64,000 bases of DNA from positions 186,001 through 250,000 of the forward strand of contig NZ_JAIVAR010000003.1 in NCBI RefSeq assembly GCF_020171925.1, written 5' to 3'. A program made the translations under genes and the position numbers. The notes under the pieces are model-generated. The model did no database searches. It had not been told where the DNA came from and was given only the letters and a program-made list of their open reading frames with translations. Every line of letters starts with the position of its first letter. Within the stretch, counting starts at the first letter, position 1. The DNA comes from Rossellomorea aquimaris (GTDB lineage: Bacteria > Bacillota > Bacilli > Bacillales > Bacillaceae_B). This document shows, piece after piece, positions 44,231-53,520 of the stretch.

Positions 44231-44980
44231 TTAGGTGGGACAGTAGTGGTGGACGATTTCTAGCAGCCGGTCTTGATTTTCGGTCGGGACGTTTTCCGAC
44301 ATTCTCGCCCCGGCAATGATCGGTGCCCATTCAAGCACTTCTTCCCTGCTTAGACCACTTTTCTCACAGTAGAGTCGCATATACAGTTCCGCCATTTCCA
44401 TCGATACCCCTGAGTAGAGGAGATAAGTACGATATACATCGGCACGGATGTCCCCTCTACTTGAGTCCGTCCAGTCGATGATCACGCTCCCGTTAGCGCT
44501 CTCAATCAGATTGTAAAGATGGAAATCCCCGTGGCACAGTCTATCTTCATAGATCATGCCGTCCAGTTTTTCAAGCAGTGAATGTTTTTGACGTTTCGTC
44601 AACCCTTTAGCTGATTCAAGCTGCCTGCGTAACTTTACGTTCATGGGTTCGAGCTCACTTGCTTTTTTAGTGTGAATCCCGATTTGAATGTCGATGGATC
44701 GATTCATATAGGACGCTGCTTTCTCCTTTTCATCCTCAACAATATCTCCGAACGTTTTCCCTTCAACATATTCCATGATGATGGCCTGCTTGCCGTCTAT
44801 GAATGTGACTTCAAAGATATTCGGTACCGGGAGTCCACACGAACGGGCTAGCTTCTGCTTATTTGCTTCGTACTGCGCTTCCCCCTCAGGAAAGTGTTCA
44901 TTAAATACTTTGATAACCTTTTGATCGTGAAGATAAATGGATGCTGTATTGCCCGAAGCGATAGGATTGCCCAATTTCAT
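44231..44980 (-). CDS. Aminoglycoside-phosphotransferase-family kinase
   Basis: A 249-residue kinase-like protein: VIKVFNE near residue 23 (ATP-binding Lys), IIMEYVEGKTFGDI near 67, catalytic CHGDFHLYNL near 150 and metal site IIDWTDSSRGD near 166. The APH family includes antibiotic kinases and small-metabolite kinases; nothing points to a specific drug. ATG follows GGGGGAG. Monocistronic. Confidence 0.85.
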   Translation of the reverse strand: MKLGNPIASGNTASIYLHDQKVIKVFNEHFPEGEAQYEANKQKLARSCGLPVPNIFEVTFIDGKQAIIMEYVEGKTFGDIVEDEKEKAASYMNRSIDIQIGIHTKKASELEPMNVKLRRQLESAKGLTKRQKHSLLEKLDGMIYEDRLCHGDFHLYNLIESANGSVIIDWTDSSRGDIRADVYRTYLLYSGVSMEMAELYMRLYCEKSGLSREEVLEWAPIIAGARMSENVPTENQDRLLEIVHHYCPT

Positions 44981-45037
44981 AACATTCTCCCCCTGACTAC
45001 GTTACCTACACCTATTTCTATAAAGGGTTATCCTTCT

Positions 45038-45511
45038 TCAACAAGCCTGACACACATATTCCATCCTAAGAAACTCATACTCCCCGCCATTCGTCGCCTG
45101 CATGAACGTACCACAGCCGACAAACCCCGCTTTCCTGTAAACGGTGATCGCCCTTTGGTTGAACGTGGCAACGGACAAAGTAATGATCTTAGGCTGAAAC
45201 ACGGTCTTCACAAACTCCACCCCGGAATTCAAGAAACCGGCACCCATCCCGCTCCCGGTCAGGTCCGGCCGCATCCCGAGCCCGATGTCATATACACCTT
45301 CGTGCGTTTTAGTCATACTAAAAAAACCTGTCAGCTCTTCATCCAAATGGACAGCAAACATCGTGTCACCGCGCAATTCCGGATCGAGGAATTCTTGGAG
45401 GTCTTCCTCATCCGCCTCCATATCGTAAAAGGAATACTCCCCTTCGTAATGCCAGTTGAACGCGATCTCTTCTGCTTCCTGTTGACTCATTTTCTTAAAC
45501 TGATAATCCAA
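45038..45511 (-). CDS. GNAT acetyltransferase
   Basis: A 157-residue GNAT protein: WHYEGEYSFYDMEADEEDL near the N-terminus, acetyl-CoA loop RPDLTGSGMGAGF near 82 and VYRKAGFVGCG near 125. Similar N-terminal segments occur in a Bacillus subgroup of unknown substrate. TTG start follows AGATGGTG. Related in outline to the GNAT proteins at 56683 and 58732. Confidence 0.8.
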   Translation of the reverse strand: MDYQFKKMSQQEAEEIAFNWHYEGEYSFYDMEADEEDLQEFLDPELRGDTMFAVHLDEELTGFFSMTKTHEGVYDIGLGMRPDLTGSGMGAGFLNSGVEFVKTVFQPKIITLSVATFNQRAITVYRKAGFVGCGTFMQATNGGEYEFLRMEYVCQAC

Positions 45512-45756
45512 TTACACCATCTCTTTCCCTATAAAAACTTCCTAACACCTTTGGATTATGATGAATATTCCGAAAACAATTATACCACACAAATTGGATA
45601 TACATGGTAAAAACCCATCTCCTATATAAGCCCACTTCCCTCCTCAGGCTGCGCATACGCATCTCCCCTTACCCTAAACTGACTAAACATATTATTTTTA
45701 TATGAATAAAAAATTACTTATACTAGTGATATCAAAAATGAAAGGAATGAGTGAAA

Positions 45757-46401
45757 ATGAGTAATATGAGACAGCAATTCGATGAGTACATTTCTGCATT
45801 CAAACAGAAAGCTTCCACTGACGTCCAAGATAAAATGAGCAGGGCAATCGAGGAATTAGAGAGCTCTGATCAAGGAAAAGGATTGTCCATCGGAGAGAAG
45901 ATTCCTTTCTTCACACTTCCTGATGCCACAGGAAATGAAGTAAGCATACAAAATCTACTACAAAAAGGTCCCGTCATCTTGACATTTTACCGAGGTGGAT
46001 GGTGCCCATACTGCAATATGGAATTGAGGGCATATCAGGAGCTTCTCGATGACATTCATGATGCCGGAGCAGAGCTTGTTGCCATCAGTCCGCAAACACC
46101 GGACGCAACCTTATCTACCAAAGAAAAGAACGAACTTCAGTTCACTGTGCTAAGCGATGAAGGAAACAAAACAGCCGATGCATTCAACCTGGTTTATAAA
46201 TTGCCACCTTATTTAGTGGATATTTATCAAGAACGGGGACTGGACCTGGAGAAAGCAAATGACAGTGACGAATGGACACTTCCGGTTTCAGCCACATATG
46301 TGATCAAACAAGATGGAACAATCGCATACGAGTATACAAAGGCCGATTATAAAGACCGCGCAGAGCCATCCGATGTGGTTGCAGAACTTAAAAAGCTATA
46401 A
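45757..46401 (+). CDS. Peroxiredoxin-like (AhpC/TSA) protein
   Basis: A 214-residue thioredoxin-fold protein with a helical N-terminal extension of ~45 residues and the peroxidatic site FYRGGWCPYCNMEL near residue 80 (CxxC). This subgroup of AhpC/TSA proteins carries two cysteines in a CPYC motif rather than a distant resolving Cys. It likely reduces peroxides or acts as a thiol redox protein in the cytosol. ATG at 45757 follows GAAAGGAA. Confidence 0.87.
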   Translation: MSNMRQQFDEYISAFKQKASTDVQDKMSRAIEELESSDQGKGLSIGEKIPFFTLPDATGNEVSIQNLLQKGPVILTFYRGGWCPYCNMELRAYQELLDDIHDAGAELVAISPQTPDATLSTKEKNELQFTVLSDEGNKTADAFNLVYKLPPYLVDIYQERGLDLEKANDSDEWTLPVSATYVIKQDGTIAYEYTKADYKDRAEPSDVVAELKKL

Positions 46402-46402
46402 A

Positions 46403-46437
46403 AAAAAGACTGAATCCACTTGGATTCAGTCTTTTCC
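46403..46437. terminator. Bidirectional terminator
   Basis: AAAGACTGAATCC pairs with GGATTCAGTCTTT, between the convergent peroxiredoxin and fasciclin genes. Confidence 0.85.
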
Positions 46438-46443
46438 TGCATA

Positions 46444-46947
46444 TTACGGAATCAACACTTCGTCAATGACGTGAATGACACCATTGGAAGCCTCGATATC
46501 CGCCTGCACCACTTTCGCATCATTGACACGGACAGGATCAAGGGAAATCGTGACAGGCTTCTTCGCAAGCGTGTCTGCCTTCATTCCATCCTTCAGGTCC
46601 GTTGACATCACTTTTCCTGACAGCACATGGTAAAGAAGGATGTCTTTCAAATCTTCTCTCGCCAATAATTCTTCAGCCGTGATGCCCAATTTCTTCAAGA
46701 GCTTTTCAAACGCTGCATCCGTAGGAGCGAAGACCGTGTACGGCCCTTCTCCCTTTAATGTCTCGACCAGACCCGCTTTCTCCAAAGCGGCAGCCAGGGT
46801 TTTGAATTGTCCCGCCTCTACTGCAGTATCGACAATATCCTTGTCCGCTGCAGGCTTCTGTCCTTCGGCTGCAAATGCACCGCTTGAAAGCGTGAAGAAC
46901 ATCATGAATACCGCAAGCACCAATGCTACATACTTCTTGTTCATCAT
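46444..46947 (-). CDS. Secreted fasciclin-domain protein
   Basis: A 167-residue protein with a Sec signal peptide ([20 protein letters not shown], ending near AFAAEG) and one FAS1 domain: [30 protein letters not shown], then [12 protein letters not shown] and final [16 protein letters not shown]1 proteins mediate adhesion or matrix association. Tandem ATG codons follow AGGAGG. Confidence 0.92.
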   Translation of the reverse strand: MMNKKYVALVLAVFMMFFTLSSGAFAAEGQKPAADKDIVDTAVEAGQFKTLAAALEKAGLVETLKGEGPYTVFAPTDAAFEKLLKKLGITAEELLAREDLKDILLYHVLSGKVMSTDLKDGMKADTLAKKPVTISLDPVRVNDAKVVQADIEASNGVIHVIDEVLIP

Positions 46948-47070
46948 CCTACCTCCTGAAATGAAATTATGTAAACGACAGGAGAAGATCCGCCATGGGC
47001 TTCACATCTCTATGTTTACTCAAGAGGTAGTATGTCTTGATTTTACATGTTTATCCAATAAGATGTAATC

Positions 47071-47925
47071 TTATCTGATTTCGTTCAAACAAGTTTCGAT
47101 CTTGGGTAATAAAGTTTGATAGGAAGAAATTTCACTCAACCTCACATACAAGCTCTTCAAAAAGATTTTTCCATTGCACACGAGGAATCTGTAGTTTTCG
47201 TCATCCAATCGTTGCTTCCTCGCTCCGAACACAGAAGGCAAGCCCGCAATCAAGCTTTCCACTTTCTGCACATCCAGTCCACTGTTTAACATTTCGATGA
47301 TGGGCGTGATCACCCTTTCATCCTCTTGCTGAATATAAACACTGTCAGATACTAACATCTTATTCCATAGGGCCAGAAGGATTTCCTCATATTCACGTTG
47401 ACCGACCTTTGGATTCTTCACCAGCTCATCGACAGCATCGGACACATGCGCGATGCTATGGGCCCATCCTTTACCCGGTACGTACCCCCTTAGATCCCGC
47501 TCTTCACGTAAATACCGCAGCAAGTGATCCTTCACTTTCGCGACGCGGACCTCTCCAAGAAAGCTATCATGATGATCCCTATATAAAATAAGGGCGATCA
47601 CAAGCGTAGTGAATGCTCTTGTAAAAACGGTGTCCGTCCCGTTTTCACCGATTCCCTTGAATAAGAGGTCATGCTGGCAGCGATCAAGAAGTTCAATCAA
47701 CAGGTCAGCTCCCAATTTATTTTCCTCTATGATCAAGCGGAAGAAGGAAGTATAGATCAACTTGTCCCTCAATTCGGGATCAACCGAACCAATATGGGTG
47801 ACCATCGACGATAAAGTCGTTGACGTATTCAGCTCTTCCCACTTCTTGTCACCAGCCACAAAATCCGTTAATACCAACTTCAGTTCACTTTCGTTCACCG
47901 TTTCTTGATTCAATTGCAAATTCAT
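47071..47925 (-). CDS. DUF2785 protein
   Basis: A 284-residue, all-helical cytosolic protein matching DUF2785, with the conserved DLRGYVPGKGWAHSIAHVSD near residue 150. HEAT-like helical repeats are likely. Function is unknown for the family. ATG at 47925 follows AAAAGGAG; it is 43 bp from the signal peptidase gene on the same strand, so the two may share a transcript. Confidence 0.85.
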   Translation of the reverse strand: MNLQLNQETVNESELKLVLTDFVAGDKKWEELNTSTTLSSMVTHIGSVDPELRDKLIYTSFFRLIIEENKLGADLLIELLDRCQHDLLFKGIGENGTDTVFTRAFTTLVIALILYRDHHDSFLGEVRVAKVKDHLLRYLREERDLRGYVPGKGWAHSIAHVSDAVDELVKNPKVGQREYEEILLALWNKMLVSDSVYIQQEDERVITPIIEMLNSGLDVQKVESLIAGLPSVFGARKQRLDDENYRFLVCNGKIFLKSLYVRLSEISSYQTLLPKIETCLNEIR

Positions 47926-47968
47926 AGGCATTCTCCTTTTTGTAGAGTTGGCATTGTTGAGAACAGCT

Positions 47969-48517
47969 CTATTGATGAATGACCTTCGCTTCCTTGATCG
48001 GCCAATATACAATATTCGTAGTCCCCACCACTTCCTCAAGCGGAACCGCCCCGATCAGCCGGCTATCCTTGCTGTACCGTCGATTATCCCCCATGACGAA
48101 AATATGCCCTTCTGGCACGGTCTGTTGTCCGACAGCGGTATCTTCCAAGGAAAATGAAGGCGTCAATGGCTTGCCGTCCAGGATTTCCTGCTTTTGTTTC
48201 TCAAGGTACGGCTCATCAAAAGCCTTGCCGTTTACATACAACGTATCATCCTTATACTCAATCCTGTCCCCGGGCAAACCGATTACCCTCTTGATGTAAT
48301 CTTCATTTTCATTCGCATGGAAAACGACGATATCAAATCGTTCAGGCTTATCGATCTTATTGACGATCATCCGGTCCTTATCCAATAACGTGGTATTCAT
48401 GGAGGCACCATCAACAATGATCGGGGTGACCAAGAATGTCCTGATTACGAAAACAAGCACGAACGCGATGACAACCGCCTTCATCCACTCCCATTTCTCT
48501 TTTTTATTTTCAGACAT
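47969..48517 (-). CDS. Type I signal peptidase
   Basis: A 182-residue SipS-type signal peptidase: an N-terminal membrane span (about 16-34), catalytic serine in VDGASMNTTLL near residue 42, catalytic lysine in YIKRVIGLPGDRI near 82 and FVMGDNRRYSKDSR near 144. It releases secreted proteins from their signal peptides. Bacillus species carry several paralogues; which one this is cannot be told. ATG at 48517 follows GAGAGGAAG. Confidence 0.93.
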   Translation of the reverse strand: MSENKKEKWEWMKAVVIAFVLVFVIRTFLVTPIIVDGASMNTTLLDKDRMIVNKIDKPERFDIVVFHANENEDYIKRVIGLPGDRIEYKDDTLYVNGKAFDEPYLEKQKQEILDGKPLTPSFSLEDTAVGQQTVPEGHIFVMGDNRRYSKDSRLIGAVPLEEVVGTTNIVYWPIKEAKVIHQ

Positions 48518-48695
48518 ATTTATCTTCCTCTCTTGAAAAATAGTAAACAATCAAACCGTTGATTTTCTTAACCGCAAAAAAATCACCTTAAAAGCAGCAG
48601 CCATTCTTCGGGTGGTGCAGGATTAAATCGGGAAGGCGTCACCCGAATTTCATAGCTGTCTATGCCTACAAAACCAAGACTCTATGAAAATCACA

Positions 48696-48878
48696 TCACG
48701 CACCGCTTTCCTTCTCTTCATCGGAGTTGTCATTAAATAATAGAAGGACCCCGATTAAAAACACAATCCCAATGCATATGAACGATAAGACACCCATTCC
48801 TTCCGAAAGAATCGCGGTTACGACAGCCAAGGCACTCAATGCCATCGAAACAATCAATAATCCAAATAATCTGTCCAT
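48696..48878 (-). CDS. Small membrane protein, 60 aa
   Basis: Two hydrophobic spans (about 5-24 and 29-48) and an acidic tail, NDNSDEEKESG. ATG lies 8 nt after AGGAGG. No recognised family. The neighbouring small membrane gene at 48949-49239 is on the same strand, 70 bp upstream. Confidence 0.65.
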   Translation of the reverse strand: MDRLFGLLIVSMALSALAVVTAILSEGMGVLSFICIGIVFLIGVLLLFNDNSDEEKESGA

Positions 48879-48948
48879 TCCATTATCCTCCTATCCTATA
48901 AAAAAATCATCCCTGAGGGTAGGGTGAATCATTTCATCTTTTTGGTAA

Positions 48949-49239
48949 TCAACTAAACGTCATTGTGACAAGAGCGATAAAATAAATCACCACAAATGCC
49001 CCTATCCCCAAAACGAATGAAAGCATTCCGATCAGCAAAGGTTTTGACAAATGTCCATCAATCCAATACACCAAACCAAACGAAAGGATGCTAACAAGAA
49101 TTGGATACCTCCACTGGATATTAAATGTATGAAAAACTCCCTCAACCGCGGGAGAAAACTCACCGATCATCTCAAAAATAAAAAGCGCTGCAATGCAGTA
49201 ACCAATGAAGAGCGCTGATGTTCTCAATGTATGCATCAT
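48949..49239 (-). CDS. Small membrane protein, 96 aa
   Basis: Three hydrophobic spans (about 8-26, 45-62 and 68-92); family not recognised. Tandem ATG codons follow GAGGGAGGGGG. Possibly co-transcribed with 48696-48878. Confidence 0.65.
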   Translation of the reverse strand: MMHTLRTSALFIGYCIAALFIFEMIGEFSPAVEGVFHTFNIQWRYPILVSILSFGLVYWIDGHLSKPLLIGMLSFVLGIGAFVVIYFIALVTMTFS

Positions 49240-49416
49240 TGATATCCCCCTCCCTCATGAACCTGAAATATGCTTGTCCCCCAAGCCGTTACCTACCAAT
49301 TATTTCAAAAATATTCCGATTACTCAATGAATTTTTTCCTCAGCTAAAGCGTCTAGAAAATTGGATACGCTCCCGGAGAGTAGACCCGATGGATGGTTTT
49401 AAAGAAATTCGACATG

Positions 49417-49541
49417 AAGGGGGGAATTATTGTTGTGAAGGGGGGAATTAATTCATTTAAGGGTGTAATTAATTCATTTAAGGGCGGAATCTTTTCAGTA
49501 AAGGGGGGAATCTTTTCATGGAAGGGTGTAATCACTTCAGG
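49417..49541. repeat. 21-bp tandem array of the AAGGG type
   Basis: Six consecutive 21-bp units beginning AAGGGNGNAAT (49417, 49438, 49459, 49480, 49501, 49522). The minus-strand frame reads as a heptapeptide pattern (IPPFTEK-like), simply because 21 is divisible by 3; there is no ribosome binding site. The same unit recurs at 63916-64000. Confidence 0.9.
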
Positions 49542-49545
49542 AACA

Positions 49546-49723
49546 GGCTAGTCTCTCCTTTAAAAAGGACTAATCTCCACATGAAATGGCTAATCTCTCC
49601 ATTAAAAAGGCCAATCACCACACATGAAATGGCTAGTCTCTCCTTTAAAAAGGACTAATCACCACATGAAATGACTAATCTCTCCATTAAAAAGGCCAAT
49701 CACCACACATGAAATGGCTAGTC
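49546..49723. repeat. 21-bp tandem array with 85-bp higher-order repeat
   Basis: Units start GGCTAGTC, GGACTAATC, GGCTAATC and GGCCAATC and alternate CTCCTTTAAAAA with CACATGAAAT endings. The four-unit block 49546-49630 is repeated almost exactly at 49631-49715 and a third begins at 49716. No coding potential is seen. The rest of the gap to 49875 holds only a GGCACGCC/GGCGTG hairpin near 49753-49773. Confidence 0.9.
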
Positions 49724-49875
49724 ATCCATCGAAACCTGCTATTGATCGGGCTTAGGCACGCCAAAAAAGGCGTGAGCTCCCAAAAAAAGTGTAAAAACCG
49801 CTCAAAACAGTGCATATACCCTTTCCAAAGGCTCTACTATAGTCTAATAAGCCAGGACTCTCCAATAACTCCACT

Positions 49876-49906
49876 AAAAAAAGAGCTTAAATAAGCTCTT
49901 TTTTAG
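49876..49906. terminator. Terminator
   Basis: AAGAGCTTA pairs with TAAGCTCTT with A and T tracts either side, just after the VOC gene stop at 49916. Confidence 0.8.
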
Positions 49907-49915
49907 TCCACCGGA

Positions 49916-50287
49916 TTATCTATGCTGGTCTATCAAGATCGGATTCCCGTCCGGGTCCTCGATCATCAAGCTGGCCGGACCCTCGCTGGATTCATCTGCT
50001 TGTGATAAAAGTTTGACTCCCTTGTCCTTTAGCTCTTTTTGAATGTCCCTGACATCAGTGAAGGAATCCAGTTGTTCGGCATCTTGATTCCAACCGGGAT
50101 TGAAAGTCAGGATATTTTTTTCAAACATCCCCTGAAATAATCCGATGATGTGCTGATCATTCTTCATAATCAGCCAGTTATGGGAAAGGTCTCCGCCCGT
50201 CGCTTCAAAACCAAGCTTTTCATAGAATTCCTTAGACTTATGTATGTCCTTGACGTTAAGGCTTATTGAGAATGCACCTAGATTCAT
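49916..50287 (-). CDS. VOC-family protein
   Basis: A 123-residue glyoxalase-fold protein: [22 protein letters not shown] at residues 5-26 and [16 protein letters not shown] at the end, with a metal-ligand-type His and Glu pattern not fully conserved. The substrate is unknown; it is similar in type to the VOC genes at 23966 and 55053. ATG follows AGGAGG. Confidence 0.85.
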   Translation of the reverse strand: MNLGAFSISLNVKDIHKSKEFYEKLGFEATGGDLSHNWLIMKNDQHIIGLFQGMFEKNILTFNPGWNQDAEQLDSFTDVRDIQKELKDKGVKLLSQADESSEGPASLMIEDPDGNPILIDQHR

Positions 50288-50464
50288 TGTTCAACCTCCT
50301 ATAAATTCATTCTGATACTCAGTACTCGTAGGATCCTCATAGTTCCTTTCGTTTCTAATGCATGCAATTCCTTCTTTTTCACAGTAATCGATAACATTAA
50401 ATGTAGTGTAGTTTTACCATACATGAACAAATTGCAAAAAGAGCAATCTCGACATGAAATCCAA

Positions 50465-50503
50465 CTAAAAAAAGGATCTCCGTTACCTAACGGAAATCCT
50501 TTC
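50465..50503 (-). terminator. Terminator of the MFS gene
   Basis: AAAGGATNTCCGTT pairs with AACGGAGATCCTTT, followed by T runs on the minus strand, just beyond the stop at 50506. Confidence 0.8.
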
Positions 50504-50505
50504 CC

Positions 50506-51771
50506 TTACTTTCCTCCACTCGCACTGACGCTTCCTCCCATCACTTTACCACTGGACCAACTACGGGCAAAGAGTCCAGTGTAAACGAGGAATGTACCGA
50601 TCATCACGATGGCACCAATGTATACTGACATCATCGTTGGCATCAGGAAGGCACCGATGATGATCGTCGACCTTGCAATGAGGTCCGCTCCACTGAACGA
50701 TAAGTTCGAGAAGGCAGAATATGAACCACGTTTGTCGCTCGGAATCATATTCGCTTGTTCGGCATTCCTGATCGGCGAATAGATGAGCTCACCCATCGTT
50801 GCAATCAAATTAAATGCAATCAAGAGATACCAGGTATTCGCCGATGTGACCGTCGCATAGCCGATTCCATACAGGATGAGTCCGATCAATAAGGCATTCT
50901 TTTTGTTTAAACGATCTGTATACCGATTGATCAAGAACGTAAAGCAAACAACAAGGAGCATATTCTCGATGTTCAAGACACTGAGCATCCTTACTCCTGC
51001 CAGTTCGAATCCACCGATGTTGACTGATTTGAACGTTTCCGCCAGCCTGATCCCGATGTAGCTGTTCAATGAGAATTCAGCTGCAAAAATAAATGTAGAT
51101 CCCGCAACGACTTTAACGAAGGCGGTATCCTGGAACGCGATTCGATAATTCTGAATAAGATCAACAAACACATTTTGATGCTTCTTCTTAAGCTGATCCT
51201 TGAATTGGTCCTGTAGCCAGATCCCGTAGGCAATCGGGATCGTCGCCGATGTAAAGGTGAGCATCATGAACAATTCTTTCTGATGATTGAGGTACAATAG
51301 CCCTCCTAAAGCTGCCCCGATCGCCATCGATAGATTGACGAGCCAGTAGTCGAGCGCGTATACGGCTTTCCTGTTCTCCGGGGTCGTCGAGTCGATGATG
51401 ATCGCATGCATCGCCGGGCGTCCGAGACTGCTCGTGATGATGAACCCGATATAGGCGCCGGCGAACAGCCAGATCCGTTTATCCTGAGGGAACAAGCTGA
51501 TCGTCATGATGAGGAAAAAGAACGCATTTAGCCAAGACGTCGTCAACAGGACTTTCTTCCTTGGAAAACGATCGGATATGTATCCTCCTACCAGGTTGAT
51601 GACGAAACCGATCACCACTGTCATGATCAGGAATGCCCCCGCCCAAATCTTATTCATTTCCTGTGCAAAAAACAGCGCCATGAACGGCATGACGGCCGAT
51701 GAAACAGCACGGTTAAAGAATGATGTGATCATCCTGACTTTGATATTTTGAGGTAATTCCTTCCACTTCAT
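50506..51771 (-). CDS. MFS transporter
   Basis: A 421-residue, 12-span major facilitator protein with motif A GGYISDRFPRKKVLL between spans 2 and 3 and LGRPAMHAIIIDSTTPENRK in span 4 and the loop after it. It resembles the YttB/MdtH-type efflux branch. It is divergent from an SgrR-family regulator with 102 bp between the starts, parallel to the E. coli sgrR/setA arrangement in which SetA exports sugars; a sugar-efflux role here is inferred. ATG follows GGGAGGGG. Confidence 0.88.
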   Translation of the reverse strand: MKWKELPQNIKVRMITSFFNRAVSSAVMPFMALFFAQEMNKIWAGAFLIMTVVIGFVINLVGGYISDRFPRKKVLLTTSWLNAFFFLIMTISLFPQDKRIWLFAGAYIGFIITSSLGRPAMHAIIIDSTTPENRKAVYALDYWLVNLSMAIGAALGGLLYLNHQKELFMMLTFTSATIPIAYGIWLQDQFKDQLKKKHQNVFVDLIQNYRIAFQDTAFVKVVAGSTFIFAAEFSLNSYIGIRLAETFKSVNIGGFELAGVRMLSVLNIENMLLVVCFTFLINRYTDRLNKKNALLIGLILYGIGYATVTSANTWYLLIAFNLIATMGELIYSPIRNAEQANMIPSDKRGSYSAFSNLSFSGADLIARSTIIIGAFLMPTMMSVYIGAIVMIGTFLVYTGLFARSWSSGKVMGGSVSASGGK

Positions 51772-51873
51772 GTTGTTTCCCCTCCCTTGTATACTGTATA
51801 GTAAACTAGACGGATTATTTTAAAAATAGACACTTTTCTAAACGATGTCCCCTTTTCATGAGGAGGTTCAAGG

Positions 51874-53520
51874 ATGGACAACAGATTGCTTACGATATGG
51901 AATACCTTCCCCTCCGGAACAATCCGGATCGAGGAAATCTCCGAGGTTCTTCGGCTGAGCCTTAAACAGAGCTCACGCTATTTAAGACGGTGGGACGAGG
52001 AAGGGTGGATCAACTTTACACCCGGCCGTGGACGCGGGAATGCCTCGATGTTGATATGGAAAAAAGACGTCGAGGAAATTTTTGAAGAAGAAGCGATGAA
52101 ACAGATGGACGAAGATCCAGTGGAACGAAGCAGCAAGCTCCTTATGTATGATTGGTCCAATGATAGCAAGATGAGGCTGATGAACAAGTTTCATTCCAAG
52201 CTCGGATACATTCAAGAGTCGGAAGATAAGCTGATCGTGCCGAAACGGTACCCATTTTTCTCCGTCCACCCCCTGGAAGCAGCGGATGTCCTCAGTGCCC
52301 ACCTTGCCGCCAACGTATTCAACCGGCTTGTCTCGATCACGGAAGATGGGGAAATCGAGCCGGAGCTTGCTCACAGTTGGGATGTCTCCACTGAGAAAAT
52401 ACGAATCTATTTGAAGAAAGATATCACCCTGCATGACGGCTCGATTTTGACTGCAAAGGATGTGGCCGAGTGCCTCGAAAAACTGAGTAAGCATGGCCAT
52501 CACAAGGATTTATGGGCACCGGTTGAAAGAATAGAAGCAAAAGCTCCGCTCGTCCTTGACCTGCACCACCCCGGAGGATGCAGCTATATCCTCCCTCTCC
52601 TCTCGATGATGAGCGCGAGCATCTATAAAGAGAACAAAGGGAGAATATACGGGACAGGATCATTTTCATTGGAAGAGAATACGGACGAGAAGACAACCCT
52701 CGCTGCCTTTAAGGATCATTTCGGGGAGCGGCCTATGCTGGACGCGGTCGAATTCGTACAGGTGCCTGCGGACTTTAAAGGGATCTATCATTCCCAGAAT
52801 CAACTGGGACAGGCGTCATCGGTGGAAGTGGAAGCTGATTCCGGGTTCGGGGTTGTAATCATGAATACGAATCGACACTCCTCCATCAGGAATAAAAAAG
52901 TCCGTGACTATCTCCACTGGATCATTGCAAAGAACCGGCATACTCTTAGGAACTGCGATCCGCGACTGACTCCAAATGATAAAAGCGTCCTCGCAGGCAG
53001 GGATCACGGAATGAGGATGGAAGAAGTGGACCGGCCTTCATTCACTGAACCGATCATTATACGGGGAGCGAACCATACAGCGGGGACGACCGAATGGCTT
53101 GCGGGTATCTTCGAGCGTGAACAGATCCCTGTTGACGTGCAGTGGTTTTCATTTGCCGATACACTGACGAAGCACCCCAAAACACTGGATGTCGATCTCT
53201 TCGTCCACGGGGAGATCTTCGAATCGAATCAGGACTTTTCATTCTATCACTTTTTGAAAAATGGTTTTTCACCGCTTTATCGCCTGTTTCTTAAGGACGA
53301 AAAATGGAATGATAGGCTGGAAGAATATCTGCACACGCCTTTTCACGAGTGGAAGTCCCTGAATCTGAAAATCGAAAGAATGCTGATTGAAGAATCCATC
53401 ATGATCCCGCTCTATTACGAAAAACGCAAAATCCCATTCGCATCAGACATCATGAACATCAAAATCAAGCACTTCGGCTTCGTCGACTTCAGCAAACTGT
53501 GGGTCCGTCCCCACATATAA
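51874..53520 (+). CDS. SgrR-family transcriptional regulator
   Basis: A 548-residue protein with an N-terminal SgrR-type winged helix (IEEISEVLRLSLKQSSRYLRR, about residues 19-39) and a C-terminal extracytoplasmic-solute-binding fold of the SBP_bac_5 type used as a sensor (NVFNRLVSITEDGEIEPELAHSW, then LKKDITLHDG). No signal peptide, as expected for a cytosolic regulator. E. coli SgrR senses sugar-phosphate stress. Divergent from the MFS gene, its probable target. ATG follows AGGAGG. Confidence 0.9.
   Translation: MDNRLLTIWNTFPSGTIRIEEISEVLRLSLKQSSRYLRRWDEEGWINFTPGRGRGNASMLIWKKDVEEIFEEEAMKQMDEDPVERSSKLLMYDWSNDSKMRLMNKFHSKLGYIQESEDKLIVPKRYPFFSVHPLEAADVLSAHLAANVFNRLVSITEDGEIEPELAHSWDVSTEKIRIYLKKDITLHDGSILTAKDVAECLEKLSKHGHHKDLWAPVERIEAKAPLVLDLHHPGGCSYILPLLSMMSASIYKENKGRIYGTGSFSLEENTDEKTTLAAFKDHFGERPMLDAVEFVQVPADFKGIYHSQNQLGQASSVEVEADSGFGVVIMNTNRHSSIRNKKVRDYLHWIIAKNRHTLRNCDPRLTPNDKSVLAGRDHGMRMEEVDRPSFTEPIIIRGANHTAGTTEWLAGIFEREQIPVDVQWFSFADTLTKHPKTLDVDLFVHGEIFESNQDFSFYHFLKNGFSPLYRLFLKDEKWNDRLEEYLHTPFHEWKSLNLKIERMLIEESIMIPLYYEKRKIPFASDIMNIKIKHFGFVDFSKLWVRPHI

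Noticed and set aside
49353..49535. Minus-strand ORF with a heptapeptide repeat (IPPF/ITPL pattern)
   Set aside because: The pattern is a by-product of the 21-bp DNA repeat; there is no ribosome binding site and the unit is equally open in other frames.
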